Below, piece by piece: positions 16,395-25,688 of a stretch of 64,000 bases of DNA. Source of the stretch: CAUPWF01 sp964367905 (lineage in GTDB: Bacteria; Bacillota; Clostridia; Lachnospirales; Lachnospiraceae); the NCBI GenBank assembly GCA_964367905.1, contig CAYIZP010000009.1:18556-82555 (forward strand), written 5' to 3'. The notes beneath the pieces were generated by a model that did not search any database, was not told the DNA's origin, and saw only the letters and a program-made list of their open reading frames with translations. The first letter of the stretch is position 1. The number at the start of each line of letters is the position of its first letter. The position numbers were made by a program, and so were the translations under genes.

Positions 16395-18257
16395 TTATAC
16401 TTCTTTGTAATCTCCGTCAACGACATCATCTCCTGCATCCTGTGTATAACTTGCATCTGCAGCTCCACCCATATCAGGTCCTGCACCTTGTGCACCACTT
16501 TGCTCATACATCTTTGCAAATACTTTTTGTGCACTTTGCATCAATTTCTCTTTTGCGGCATTGATTTCTGCAACTTGAGCTTCTGATAACTCTTCTGCTG
16601 GCGTTCCTTCTAACAATGCTTTTAGTGCATTGATATCAGTTTCTACTTCTGATTTATCTGCTGCATCTACTTTATCTCCAACCTCATTCAAAGCTTTTTC
16701 TGTTTGGAATACCATAGAATCGGCATCATTTTTCGCATCAATTGCTTCTTTACGCTTTTTATCTTGAGCTTCGTATGCTGCTGCATCTTTCACTGCTTTA
16801 TCAATATCATCATCTGACATACTTGTTCCAGAAGTAATTGTGATGTGTTGCTCTTTTCCTGTTCCCAAGTCTTTTGCCGATACATTTACAATACCATTGG
16901 CATCAATATCAAATGTTACTTCGATTTGTGGAACTCCTCTTCCTGCTGGTGGAATTCCATCTAATCTAAATTGTCCTAATGACTTATTGTCTCTCGCAAA
17001 TTGTCTCTCACCTTGCACTACGTTGATATCAACTGCAGTTTGGTTATCAGCAGCAGTAGAGAAAATTTGGCTCTTCTTTGTTGGAATTGTTGTATTTCTC
17101 TCGATTAATCTTGTAGCCACACCACCCATTGTTTCAATAGAAAGTGAAAGTGGAGTTACATCAAGAAGAAGGATGTCTCCCGCTCCTGCATCACCTGCAA
17201 GTTTTCCACCTTGAACCGATGCACCAAGTGCAACACATTCATCTGGATTCAGTGCTTTAGATGCTTCTTTTCCTGTTAACATCTTCACTTTATCTTGAAC
17301 TGCTGGAATACGTGTAGAACCACCTACTAATAATACCTGACCTAATTCTGATGCTGAAATCCCTGCATCTGACAACGCTCTCTTTACTGGTTCTGCTGTT
17401 CTTTCAACCAAATCACTTGTTAACTCATCAAATTTCGCTCTTGTGATATTAAGGTCAAAATGTTTTGGACCTTCTGCTGTTGCTGTAATAAATGGCAAGT
17501 TTACATTTGTTGTTGTCGCTGAAGATAACTCTTTCTTTGCTTTCTCAGCAGCCTCTTTTAATCTTTGTAATGCCATTTTATCTGTAGATAAATCAACACC
17601 TTCTGTTTTCTTGAACTCAGCTAACATATAATCTGTAAGCTTTTGGTCAAAGTCATCTCCACCTAGTCTGTTATCACCGGCTGTTGATAATACTTCAATT
17701 ACACCTTCACCGATTTCAATAACAGAAACGTCGAATGTACCGCCACCTAGGTCATATACCATAATTTTTTGTTCTTTTTCATTGTCTAATCCATAAGCAA
17801 GTGCTGCTGCTGTTGGCTCATTGATGATACGTTTTACATCAAGACCTGCAATCTTACCTGCATCTTTTGTTGCTTGACGTTGTGCATCATTGAAGTATGC
17901 TGGCACTGTGATTACTGCTTCTGTAACACTCTCACCAAGATATGCTTCTGCATCTGCCTTCATCTTTTGAAGAATCATAGCTGAAATCTCTTGTGGTGAG
18001 TATTTCTTATCATCAATTGCTGTCTTGTGATCTGTTCCCATCTCTCTCTTGATTGATGCGATTGTTTTCTCTGCATTTGTAACTGCTTGACGCTTTGCTG
18101 GTTCCCCTACAAGACGTTCTCCTGTTTTTGAAAATGCTACGATCGAAGGTGTTGTTCTAGCACCTTCTGTGTTTGTGATGACAACCGGCTGTCCACCTTC
18201 CATAACTGCTACACAACTGTTTGTTGTTCCTAAGTCAATTCCTATAATTTTACCCAT
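16395..18257 (-). CDS. dnaK: Chaperone DnaK (Hsp70)
   Basis: ATP-dependent chaperone. 620 residues; starts GKIIGIDLGTTNSCVAVMEG, lacks the insert in the ATPase lobe typical of Gram-negative DnaK, as expected for Firmicutes. NBD 1-360 with VYDLGGGTFDVSVIE and VLLVGGSTRIPAVQ; substrate-binding domain from about 370 (LLLDVTPLSLSIETMGG); helical lid and a Gly/Asp-rich tail ending DDVVDGDYKEV. AGGAGG ribosome site. Third gene of the hrcA-grpE-dnaK-dnaJ operon. Confidence 0.99.
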   Translation of the reverse strand: MGKIIGIDLGTTNSCVAVMEGGQPVVITNTEGARTTPSIVAFSKTGERLVGEPAKRQAVTNAEKTIASIKREMGTDHKTAIDDKKYSPQEISAMILQKMKADAEAYLGESVTEAVITVPAYFNDAQRQATKDAGKIAGLDVKRIINEPTAAALAYGLDNEKEQKIMVYDLGGGTFDVSVIEIGEGVIEVLSTAGDNRLGGDDFDQKLTDYMLAEFKKTEGVDLSTDKMALQRLKEAAEKAKKELSSATTTNVNLPFITATAEGPKHFDLNITRAKFDELTSDLVERTAEPVKRALSDAGISASELGQVLLVGGSTRIPAVQDKVKMLTGKEASKALNPDECVALGASVQGGKLAGDAGAGDILLLDVTPLSLSIETMGGVATRLIERNTTIPTKKSQIFSTAADNQTAVDINVVQGERQFARDNKSLGQFRLDGIPPAGRGVPQIEVTFDIDANGIVNVSAKDLGTGKEQHITITSGTSMSDDDIDKAVKDAAAYEAQDKKRKEAIDAKNDADSMVFQTEKALNEVGDKVDAADKSEVETDINALKALLEGTPAEELSEAQVAEINAAKEKLMQSAQKVFAKMYEQSGAQGAGPDMGGAADASYTQDAGDDVVDGDYKEV

Positions 18258-18305
18258 GATAAATATCCTCCTATTTTTAATCTTTATTTTTTATTTATGT
18301 TATAT

Positions 18306-18989
18306 TTAATTAGCTACCTTAACCATACTGTATCTTACCACTTGGTCTCGGTAGGTATAACCTTTTTGAAACTCTTCAGAGATAGTATTTTCCCCAAAAT
18401 TCTCATCTTCTATGTGCATCACTGCATTGTGAAGTTCTGGATTGAATTCACAGCCGACTGCTTCAATCGGTTTCACTTCGATATCCTCTAACATAGTCAA
18501 TATTTGCTTATATACCTTATCCATACCATCTACAAAAGGATTTGATTTTTCTTCCTCTGTAACGGTTTGAAAACCTCTTTCAAAATTATCGACAATCGGC
18601 AATAATTTCTCTATGACACTCTTCGCACCAACTTCATACATTGCTGTTTTCTCTTTGTCTGTTCTCTTTCTGAAGTTATCAAACTCTGCCATCTGTCTTG
18701 TAACACGGTCTGTTAGTTCCTCAATCTTCTCATCTTTCGGATCCACTTTCTTTTTTTTGAATTTTCCAAGTTTTTTTTCTTTTTTACTCTTATCATTTCC
18801 TTCTTCTACTTCTGATGATTGATCTTCTGAAGCTTCGATATCTTCATCAACCACTTCTGCTTCCACAACTTCTACTTCATCATTCTGCATCTTGGAAGAT
18901 TCATTTGGACCTTCTGAGGCGTCTTGAAAAGACGCATTATTTCTCGCTTCCTTAATTGCTTCTTCTACCTTATTTGTTTCTTGTTCCAA
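18306..18989 (-). CDS. grpE: Nucleotide exchange factor GrpE
   Basis: Releases ADP from DnaK. I place the start at a TTG (18989) preceded by AGGTGGAG at six bases; the ATG at 19016 has no ribosome site. That gives 227 residues. The first 90 are very acidic and low-complexity (VEVVEAEVVDEDIEASED), followed by a basic patch, a long coiled coil (about 95-140, VTRQMAEFDNFRKRTDKEK) and the compact beta domain (about 170-225) with FNPELHNAVMHIED and GYTYRDQVVRYSMVKV. Between hrcA and dnaK. Confidence 0.95.
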   Translation of the reverse strand: MEQETNKVEEAIKEARNNASFQDASEGPNESSKMQNDEVEVVEAEVVDEDIEASEDQSSEVEEGNDKSKKEKKLGKFKKKKVDPKDEKIEELTDRVTRQMAEFDNFRKRTDKEKTAMYEVGAKSVIEKLLPIVDNFERGFQTVTEEEKSNPFVDGMDKVYKQILTMLEDIEVKPIEAVGCEFNPELHNAVMHIEDENFGENTISEEFQKGYTYRDQVVRYSMVKVAN

Positions 18990-19028
18990 ATCTAACTCCA
19001 CCTTTCTTTCTATCATATATAATAAACA

Positions 19029-20057
19029 CTATTTTTTGTGATATATGTGATCTAATTCTGTCTTCAAAGTATTTAAGGTCTTCATCACATGCTCATAGTC
19101 CATTCTCTTCGGGCCTACAATTCCAATGGAACCTCTCATTCCTTCTCCGAGATCATATGTGGCAGTAACCACACTACAATCCTTCATACTCTGTACAGAT
19201 GCTTCATTTCCAATATATACCTGAATTCCTTCTTGAGTCTCATCTGTCAAAGTCTTAGTAACCAATTCCTTGAGTTGTTGTTTCTCTTCAAATGCACTCA
19301 AGATTTCTTGTACATTTTGGCTATCACTCAGTTCTGGGTATTTCAGAACATTCATAGCCCCGCTTGTATACACTTCTAGATCTTCATCGACCCGAATGAC
19401 ATCTGCAACTGCATCTAGAACTTCGCTGATTACTCCGCTATGGATTCCAGCTTGTTCCTTCAATACTGCAATCATCCCTAAACTAATCTGGTCAACAGAC
19501 ATTCCATTCAAATTCGTATTCAGCAACATATTTAGCTTTAGAATCGTTTCATTGTCTAATTCTTCATCCACTGTAATAATCTGATTCTTAATGATATTAC
19601 CTTCCATTACGATGACTGCTACAATCTGCTCTTCGTCAACCTTGGATAATTGTATGAACTTCAATTTATTTCCTTGATGTAGCGGCGATGTAATCATCGT
19701 TGCATAATTCGTACTTGTAGCAAGTACCTTCGCTGCTTGCTTCAATACTTGATCCATCTTATCGACCTTTTCAAGCATCTGTTCTTTAATTTCTTCTACT
19801 TCCTGTTGCCTCTCTTCCATCAACATATCAACATAGAATCGATATCCCTTATCTGATGGGATCCTACCAGATGATGTATGAGGTTGTATAATATATCCAA
19901 GCTCTTCTAAATCTGCCATCTCATTTCGAATCGTAGCTGAACTTAAGTTTAAATCTGAATACTTAGAAATCGTTCTTGAGCCAACCGGTTCCCCTGTATC
20001 GAGATAATTCTTTATAATTGCATATAATATCTTGGTTTTTCTTTCATTAATCTCCAA
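19029..20057 (-). CDS. hrcA: Heat-inducible transcription repressor HrcA
   Basis: Binds CIRCE and represses chaperone operons; needs GroEL to fold, which closes the feedback loop. 342 residues beginning at a TTG (20057) behind AAAGGAG. N-terminal winged HTH (about 1-75) with LNLSSATIRNEMADLEELGYI and the HTSSGRIPSDKGYRFYV linker, then the GAF-like domain to about 330. First gene of the operon, directly behind its own CIRCE at 20093-20119, so it is autoregulated; the groES copy at 4331 is the other target in this window. Confidence 0.98.
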   Translation of the reverse strand: MEINERKTKILYAIIKNYLDTGEPVGSRTISKYSDLNLSSATIRNEMADLEELGYIIQPHTSSGRIPSDKGYRFYVDMLMEERQQEVEEIKEQMLEKVDKMDQVLKQAAKVLATSTNYATMITSPLHQGNKLKFIQLSKVDEEQIVAVIVMEGNIIKNQIITVDEELDNETILKLNMLLNTNLNGMSVDQISLGMIAVLKEQAGIHSGVISEVLDAVADVIRVDEDLEVYTSGAMNVLKYPELSDSQNVQEILSAFEEKQQLKELVTKTLTDETQEGIQVYIGNEASVQSMKDCSVVTATYDLGEGMRGSIGIVGPKRMDYEHVMKTLNTLKTELDHIYHKK

Positions 20058-20092
20058 TATTGACTCCTTTCTAAGCTATGATTTTTAGTTTG

Positions 20093-20119
20093 TTAGCACT
20101 CATTTGTTTCGAGTGCTAA
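20093..20119 (-). promoter_or_regulatory. CIRCE operator before hrcA
   Basis: Perfect consensus TTAGCACTC, nine-base spacer, GAGTGCTAA, located between the hrcA promoter and start codon. Same sequence as at 4331-4357 but with a different spacer, so this is conserved by function and not a recent duplication. Confidence 0.98.
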
Positions 20120-20132
20120 TATTTATGTTATT

Positions 20133-20161
20133 AACATACCACTCTTGTTCTATAATGTCAA
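20133..20161 (-). promoter_or_regulatory. Sigma-A-type promoter of the hrcA operon
   Basis: Minus-strand TTGACA (20156-20161), 17-base spacer, TATGTT (20133-20138), just upstream of CIRCE. Confidence 0.8.
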
Positions 20162-20239
20162 CCTTATTTCACATTTTTTTCACTTTTCTTTACTTTTATT
20201 ATTTATGCATTTTCGAACAGCATCCTCGCGAAGCGTTTC

Positions 20240-20269
20240 GTGTAACGGAAACAGAGTTTCCAATTACAC
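20240..20269. repeat. GTGTAA-GGAAAC hairpin
   Basis: GTGTAAcGGAAAC, loop AGA, GTTTCCaaTTACAC: a 12-bp interrupted stem. It has the same core, GGAAAC-three bases-GTTTCC flanked by TGTGA/TCACA-like arms, as the dyad at 14671-14699. Could be a small dispersed hairpin family. It lies next to the terminator of the EAL gene. Confidence 0.5.
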
Positions 20270-20324
20270 AAAAACACCCCACATTCATATCAGACTACCT
20301 GGTCCATGAATGCAGGGTGTTTTT
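20270..20324 (-). terminator. Terminator of the solute-binding/EAL operon
   Basis: Arms AAAAACACCC + CATTCAT (20270-20288) and ATGAATG + GGGTGTTTTT (20306-20324) pair with a two-base internal mismatch. T runs on both strands suggest bidirectional action. It begins 13 bases past the EAL stop. Confidence 0.8.
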
Positions 20325-20336
20325 ATAGTATTTTTC

Positions 20337-22571
20337 TCAAATCTTTATTTTACTTTTATCGCTTTCATAAAATTCTTTAAATTCTTCAAGTGGCATTGGC
20401 TTGGCATAATAATAGCCTTGAATCAAGTCACAATCCATTTGTTTTAGAAGCCTCACATGGTCTAGAGTTTCCACACCCTCTGCCACTGTCATCATTCCGA
20501 GTCCTTTTGCCAATTGAATCACACTATTGACAACTACCATACTGCGCTTATTTGTCTCTGTCATACTGAAGAAACTTTTATCCAATTTCAAAACATCTAC
20601 CGGTGTATTCTTAAGCAATCCCAAAGAGCTATAGCCCGAACCAAAGTCATCCATCAATACTTTAAATCCTTTGTCTTGTAATTGACTGATCAGTGAATTA
20701 ATGTCTATATCATGATTCAACATACTCGTTTCCGTAATTTCAATTCCAAAATTCTTTGGCATAACATTATATTCCTTACATTTTTTTGTGAGATTATGAA
20801 TAAAATCAGAAGAATACAAATGCTTACGTGAAAAATTCACTGAAATATAAATTGCAGATTTTCCATCCTCAAACCATTGTTTAAGGAATCGACATGCTTG
20901 TTCGAACATATACATATCTAATTTCAACACAAATCCATTCTCTTCAAATATTGGAATAAATTCGTCTGGTTGCATAAATCCCGTTGGACTCTTCCATCTC
21001 GCTAGCGCTTCTGCTGCGATTAACTTCCCGCTATGAAGCTCTAGTTCTGGTTGTAACACCATAAGAAATTCACCATTTTCCAGAGCTTCTTCCATCCGAT
21101 TCTCTATTTCTTTTGTTCTTACTGCTGTAGTTAGAACCTCTTCGGAATAAACACGTAATAATGATTTTGTTTCCTTTGCTAAATGATGTGCTATATTTAC
21201 TTTCTCAATCGCAGTAGAAATATCGCCATTGAAAGTTTTATCCATATAATAGTAACCTGCTACAATTCGGAACTTATAATTGAAATCATCCCCCAGGAGA
21301 TCAAGCAATCTATCCACGTACTCATCTCTCCACTGTTCAACATCTTCTATATCATAAGCTATCAATACCAAGAATTCATCTGCATGTATATGCGCAGTGA
21401 TGCATTCGTAGATAGAATCGTTCGAAATTGCTTTCGCCATTTTCTTCAGAATTCGATCCCCTTCTACTTCACTAAGAGATTCATTAACCAATCTGAAATT
21501 CTCTACATCAAATTTGATCAATAGAAATCTCTTTCCTAAATTATTCCTCATAAAGGATTTTACATCTAATTTGAATTTTACTAATGTGTTAATGCCTGTA
21601 AGTTGTGAAACATATGCAATCTCAGCCACTTTTTCTAACGTACGTCGTCTGGATGAATTAATGATAGCAGCAAATGCAGCCACAATTATCATAATTCCAA
21701 TCGAAATGATTGCCGTCACTATAACAATATTATTTGTAGTTGCCTGTGTAACTGATTCAGGTATAATCGATACAATCATCCAATCTTCAATTCCAATGGG
21801 CTCATAGATGACAGAATTCTTTTCACCATCAAATTCAATCATATGTCTTCCACTCATGTTATTCGTGATATCTTCTTGCAATAAGTCCCACTCATCTGTT
21901 TTTTCTAGATTTTTCTCCATCATAATATCATACATATTAGATAAGTGCGTAAAATCTGAGTCTTCTACTCCATTCGAAATAATATCTCCCTTTGAATTAA
22001 CAATCAAATTAGCTTTTAATCCATCAAATGAAGAATCAAACATCTCATCCATAGTATCTACATATATAAAGCCTGCAAGAACACCCCGTGTTTCGCCATG
22101 AGCAATCATCGGTGTAGCAATAACTACAATTTGTTCTCCGTCAAAATGTGACTGCAAAGGTTCGTTAATCACAGTAGCGCCATCCATAGCCAGATGAAAA
22201 TATTCTCGCTCAATCAAGTCACTGACTACACCATCGCTCCCAACCGCATATCCACTCGGATTGATAACAACCATATAGTCGAAACTCCTAGCAAGATACT
22301 GATAATTTTCTGATTCAAAGTCTATGTAACGAAGATAGTCCCATACTGGTAATAATGCTGCTGCTGATTCTACTAAGTTAACATTTGACTCAAAACTCAA
22401 TTGAAATGTTTCAGCATTGTTATTCACAAGTTGCTCAAGATTCTGATCTGATAACTCATCAATTTCATCCCCTATATATATATTATAAAAAAATATAGAA
22501 ATAATTAGCGCAAAAACAGACCCTGTTATCAGCAAAAGTCGAATCAGTTGATTTTCTTCTTGTATGCGCAT
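20337..22571 (-). CDS. Membrane sensor with degenerate GGDEF and intact EAL domain
   Basis: A 744-residue inner-membrane signalling protein. Transmembrane helix at about 12-30, extracytoplasmic Cache-like sensor (about 35-275), second helix (about 280-302), GGDEF domain (about 325-475) and EAL domain (about 490-735). The GGDEF signature is replaced by HADEF, so cyclase activity is doubtful. The EAL motifs are all present: EALARW, SVNFSRKHL, IEITETSML, DDFGSGYSSLGLL, KLDKSFF and VAEGVET, which predicts an active c-di-GMP phosphodiesterase. AGGAGG start. It lies 32 bases behind a solute-binding lipoprotein gene, suggesting that ligand capture outside feeds the sensor. Confidence 0.93.
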   Translation of the reverse strand: MRIQEENQLIRLLLITGSVFALIISIFFYNIYIGDEIDELSDQNLEQLVNNNAETFQLSFESNVNLVESAAALLPVWDYLRYIDFESENYQYLARSFDYMVVINPSGYAVGSDGVVSDLIEREYFHLAMDGATVINEPLQSHFDGEQIVVIATPMIAHGETRGVLAGFIYVDTMDEMFDSSFDGLKANLIVNSKGDIISNGVEDSDFTHLSNMYDIMMEKNLEKTDEWDLLQEDITNNMSGRHMIEFDGEKNSVIYEPIGIEDWMIVSIIPESVTQATTNNIVIVTAIISIGIMIIVAAFAAIINSSRRRTLEKVAEIAYVSQLTGINTLVKFKLDVKSFMRNNLGKRFLLIKFDVENFRLVNESLSEVEGDRILKKMAKAISNDSIYECITAHIHADEFLVLIAYDIEDVEQWRDEYVDRLLDLLGDDFNYKFRIVAGYYYMDKTFNGDISTAIEKVNIAHHLAKETKSLLRVYSEEVLTTAVRTKEIENRMEEALENGEFLMVLQPELELHSGKLIAAEALARWKSPTGFMQPDEFIPIFEENGFVLKLDMYMFEQACRFLKQWFEDGKSAIYISVNFSRKHLYSSDFIHNLTKKCKEYNVMPKNFGIEITETSMLNHDIDINSLISQLQDKGFKVLMDDFGSGYSSLGLLKNTPVDVLKLDKSFFSMTETNKRSMVVVNSVIQLAKGLGMMTVAEGVETLDHVRLLKQMDCDLIQGYYYAKPMPLEEFKEFYESDKSKIKI

Positions 22572-22603
22572 GTAAAACCTCCTATGATATATAACTTACT
22601 ATT

Positions 22604-24016
22604 TTATTCTGAAAATATTTGTGGACTAAATTGCGAATTCAATTCTTCTGCATATTCATCTGCTGCAATTTTGACATCTTTTCCATTGAATATCTTCTGC
22701 AACATTCCATACCATGCAACTCTTTGTTCTGTCCATCCCAATGTTACCTGATAATAATCACCTAGATTAGGGAGGAAAGACATATATACTTCCATCCGCT
22801 CCTCATCTTCTGTACCAGCATATACATTACCACAAGTACTATTGACTGGGAAGAAGTTAGTTGCTCGAATACTCTCTTCTCTCTGTATCGGATCATCCAC
22901 TAAATATTCTATAAATAATTTAGCGGCCGCCACCCTTTCTTGGTCTCCATTATTAAATATTCCAAATCCCCATATTCCACCTTGTAGCTCTGCTTCTCCA
23001 TCTTCTGACGGAAAATTCATTGCAAATGGTGTAAATTCTATCTGGTCTGCATATGTAGATTCATTCGTAGCATTCCACGCCAATGTTATTGCACTCTCTT
23101 GTGCTGCAAACATTTGTAATTCCTCAGCCGCTTGAATCTCAGTATTATAACCTAAAGCCCCATCTGAAGCCATGTTTACCAACAACTCTAACCCCTGAAC
23201 ACCAGGTTCTTCATTTATTAAGTATGCATTGTGATCTTCGTTCGTAAATGAGGCATTGTACAGATTCGTTACCAGCGCTCTGGTTCCCTGATCTCCTCCT
23301 TGTCCACCACAGTAAATAACCCCAGGTGCCTCCACAAATCCACTATCGCGAACCAACTCCATTGCCTTCACAAAATCATCTGTAGTCCATGAACGAGTTT
23401 CTTCATCAATATATTGAAGTGCACCAGCCTTCTCAAACACCTCATAGTTAATTGCCATTACATGAGTTGTCATTACCATTGGATATTCATAATATGCCCC
23501 ATCTGGTGCCTGACAGGCATCCACAATCTTATCTGATGTTGCTGCAATATTAGAGACTATCTCCTCATCCCACATATCTTGTAAGTCAATCATCAAACCA
23601 CGCGCTCCCCAGTTAGCAACAATCCGTTCCGGCCCCTCCATAATAATATCTGGAGTTTCCCTATTCTGAATCGCCTCCTCTACCTTCTCATCCCCTGTAG
23701 CATAATCAAGAATCTCAACATTCACCTTTATATTAGGATATAATTTATGAAACTCAGATACAAAGCCATTCACAATATCCTCATCTCCAAAACCACCAAT
23801 CGGAAATGTCCACATTGTAATCTCTGTTTCTATTGACTCTGCTTCCATAGCATCTTCATCCCTAGCTTGAATTTCCCCTTCAGCTTCTATTGTATCATCC
23901 AGACTTTCTTCTGAATCCTTTGACTGCCCTGCTTCTTCATTCAATCCTACCTCGCATGCTGAAACAATGAAACATACAAAAAGCAAGGTCAATATCCCTA
24001 TCAAGCTTCTCTTCAT
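22604..24016 (-). CDS. Extracellular solute-binding lipoprotein (family 1, sugar type)
   Basis: 470 residues. Signal peptide with lipobox VSAC, lipidated Cys21, then an acidic Glu/Asp/Ser linker (about 25-65) and a family 1 solute-binding fold: TMWTFPIGGFGDEDIV, FHKLYPNIKVNVEILDYATG, IIMEGPERIVANWGARG, EYPMVMTTHVMAINYEVF, and late FFPVNSTCGNVY. Such proteins capture sugars or oligosaccharides for ABC importers, but no permease or ATPase gene is near; the partner is instead the EAL sensor. GGAGG site. It may serve mainly as a sensory component; a transporter elsewhere is equally possible. Confidence 0.9.
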   Translation of the reverse strand: MKRSLIGILTLLFVCFIVSACEVGLNEEAGQSKDSEESLDDTIEAEGEIQARDEDAMEAESIETEITMWTFPIGGFGDEDIVNGFVSEFHKLYPNIKVNVEILDYATGDEKVEEAIQNRETPDIIMEGPERIVANWGARGLMIDLQDMWDEEIVSNIAATSDKIVDACQAPDGAYYEYPMVMTTHVMAINYEVFEKAGALQYIDEETRSWTTDDFVKAMELVRDSGFVEAPGVIYCGGQGGDQGTRALVTNLYNASFTNEDHNAYLINEEPGVQGLELLVNMASDGALGYNTEIQAAEELQMFAAQESAITLAWNATNESTYADQIEFTPFAMNFPSEDGEAELQGGIWGFGIFNNGDQERVAAAKLFIEYLVDDPIQREESIRATNFFPVNSTCGNVYAGTEDEERMEVYMSFLPNLGDYYQVTLGWTEQRVAWYGMLQKIFNGKDVKIAADEYAEELNSQFSPQIFSE

Positions 24017-24230
24017 CTAGACTCAACCTCCGTATATGTCAGATAACATCTTTCGAATTAAACCATTTAATATCTTATATATAGTTTAATTTTATCAACT
24101 TTGTCAGATGAAATCAACAAAATCCGACATTTTTCGTTTTTCTTAATATACGACAGTTAAATTTGTTTGTATTGAATAAAAACGTAGTTAATTACTTCAA
24201 TAACTGACCCTTCCTCAAATACTGATTCCC
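24017..24230 (-). promoter_or_regulatory. Upstream region of the solute-binding operon
   Basis: A 214-base A/T-rich gap. On the minus strand TTGATT, 17 bases and TAAAAT (around 24089-24117) make a plausible promoter for the binding-protein gene. The short related words GTCGGATTTTG and CATCTGACAAAG nearby might be a loose operator. Nothing coding seen. Confidence 0.35.
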
Positions 24231-25094
24231 TTATGCATGGCATAGGCTTGGAAACATAAGCTTATTGTCTACAAATAAATTTTCCTTTAAAATAAATAAT
24301 ATATCTTCGCCTTCATGGATTGGACTAATACTGCCTTTTCCTAAATTTTTAGGAGTAAATTGCAAAACAGCTTTTTGAATGCTCGATTCTGATACAACAG
24401 ATATAATATCTGCCAAATCTTTATCCCCTTCACAATAGATATCAAAACATACAAAGGTGTCCCTATCTTGTATTGCAATGACTACTGCATCATAATCCTC
24501 GCAATAATAAATATGTTCACTCATAAAAGAGGAACAATAGAACATCAACAATTCAAAATTATTTAACATAGGTAATTCAGAAAATGGATTGGATTTCTCA
24601 TAATATTTTTGTAAAAATTCTCGTTCTTCTTTTCTACTCATATTTAATCGTTTTACATTGCCTTGCTTCGGTGTAACTTCCAGTTCATGTTGAAATTGCA
24701 TTACTTTTTCAAATCCAAACTTGGGATAAAACTCCAATACTGTTTTATTAGCAAACAGATAAATTGCATCACACTTATCTTCCCAATCATTTAAGATCTC
24801 ATCCATGAGGCGACGGGACAATCCCTGATTTCTATAATCTTCATCTGTCATAACAGTCCCTATTTGAATATATCTTCTCATACATCCCTGCCATATGGTA
24901 TTCATAATATTAACAGAAGCATTTGCAACGACTTTACCATCATCAACAATTGCATATGGAATGTATTTGTCTGTCCAATATCCATCTTGAAACCATTGCT
25001 CAAATGACAAATTAAATGTCTTGGTTGCTAATGCATTAAAGCTCTCTCGCAATGCTGTTTGTTCTTTTATGTTTTTCTCTATAATAACGTTCAT
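24231..25094 (-). CDS. GNAT-family N-acetyltransferase
   Basis: 287 residues. The N-terminal half (about 1-150) is a GNAT fold: strand VVANASVNIMN, acetyl-CoA loop TVMTDEDYRNQGLSRRLMDE (Q/RxxGxx pattern at about 90) and AIYLFANKTVLEFYPKFGFEKV. The second half resembles the extra domain seen in Eis-like acyltransferases but I cannot assign it. Substrate unknown. The leader before this ATG (CAAAGTTG, AAAGGG, GTTATT) resembles that of cbiG and ffh, see findings. It lies downstream of a decayed transporter operon. Confidence 0.85.
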   Translation of the reverse strand: MNVIIEKNIKEQTALRESFNALATKTFNLSFEQWFQDGYWTDKYIPYAIVDDGKVVANASVNIMNTIWQGCMRRYIQIGTVMTDEDYRNQGLSRRLMDEILNDWEDKCDAIYLFANKTVLEFYPKFGFEKVMQFQHELEVTPKQGNVKRLNMSRKEEREFLQKYYEKSNPFSELPMLNNFELLMFYCSSFMSEHIYYCEDYDAVVIAIQDRDTFVCFDIYCEGDKDLADIISVVSESSIQKAVLQFTPKNLGKGSISPIHEGEDILFILKENLFVDNKLMFPSLCHA

Positions 25095-25138
25095 AATAAT
25101 AACTTTCCCTTTCTTACAGTTCTACAACTTTGGACTTC

Positions 25139-25357
25139 TCAAAAATTCTTTCTATCTACAATAGCAATTCCTATTGAAAAAACAATCACACTATATCCAC
25201 TTCCATATAAAACATTTCATAAAGCTCTTTACTCCTGTTTTCTGCCTCTATTTTATCTAATCCTGTAATATATTCCATGCTCGACACATATCGCCGTACT
25301 GTTACATTCAACTTTTAAAAGTGTGCTTTTCCCAGCCCCATTATTCCGAATAAAATT
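25139..25357 (-). pseudogene. Remnants of an ABC transporter (ATPase then permease tail)
   Basis: Two short frames survive. Codons at 25253-25357 read NFIRNNGAGKSTLLK, a clear Walker A P-loop of an ABC ATPase, interrupted by a stop on each side. At 25139-25207 another frame gives a hydrophobic helix (SVIVFSIGIAIVDRKNF) ending in a stop, like the last transmembrane segment of an ABC-2 permease. About 90 percent of both genes is missing. The order regulator, ATPase, permease on the minus strand suggests deletion inside one operon. Confidence 0.7.
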
Positions 25358-25429
25358 TTACGCTAGCACCATTTAATTGCATTTTTCACCAACTTCTGAT
25401 TAATACATAGGATATATTTTCGCCAATTG

Positions 25430-25627
25430 CTATTCTACAACATACGGTCGATTAAAAAGTCCTCTGCATTCTATTTTACAACAATATTGAAGTTTATAAT
25501 CTGGTAACCCTATCCCTAATTCCCATTTTGAAATTGCTTGCCTTGAGACACCAAGTATTTCTGCTAATTGCTCTTGAGAAACCCCTTTTTCTTTTCTTCT
25601 AACCCTTAATTTTTCTGCGAATGACAT
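25430..25627 (-). pseudogene. XRE-family repressor, truncated and frameshifted
   Basis: The first 43 codons are a good Cro/CI helix-turn-helix: RRKEKGVSQEQLAEILGVS then RQAISKWELGIGLPD. After that the frame turns into nonsense (YKLQYCCKIECRG). A different frame just downstream reads NAEDFLIDRML and stops at 25435, which is what normally ends such a domain, so bases were lost around 25470-25500. It probably controlled the ABC transporter now decayed downstream. The DNA-binding helices may still be made, but as a crippled protein. Confidence 0.75.
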
Positions 25628-25688
25628 ATCGTTACCACCTTTCTTATTTTCAAAGGAAATTGTACTTATTTTATGATAAAAACTCTAC

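Noticed and set aside
25430..25627. Complete 65-residue XRE repressor
   Set aside because: The last 22 residues do not fit the family, while another frame supplies the normal ending; treated as a pseudogene.
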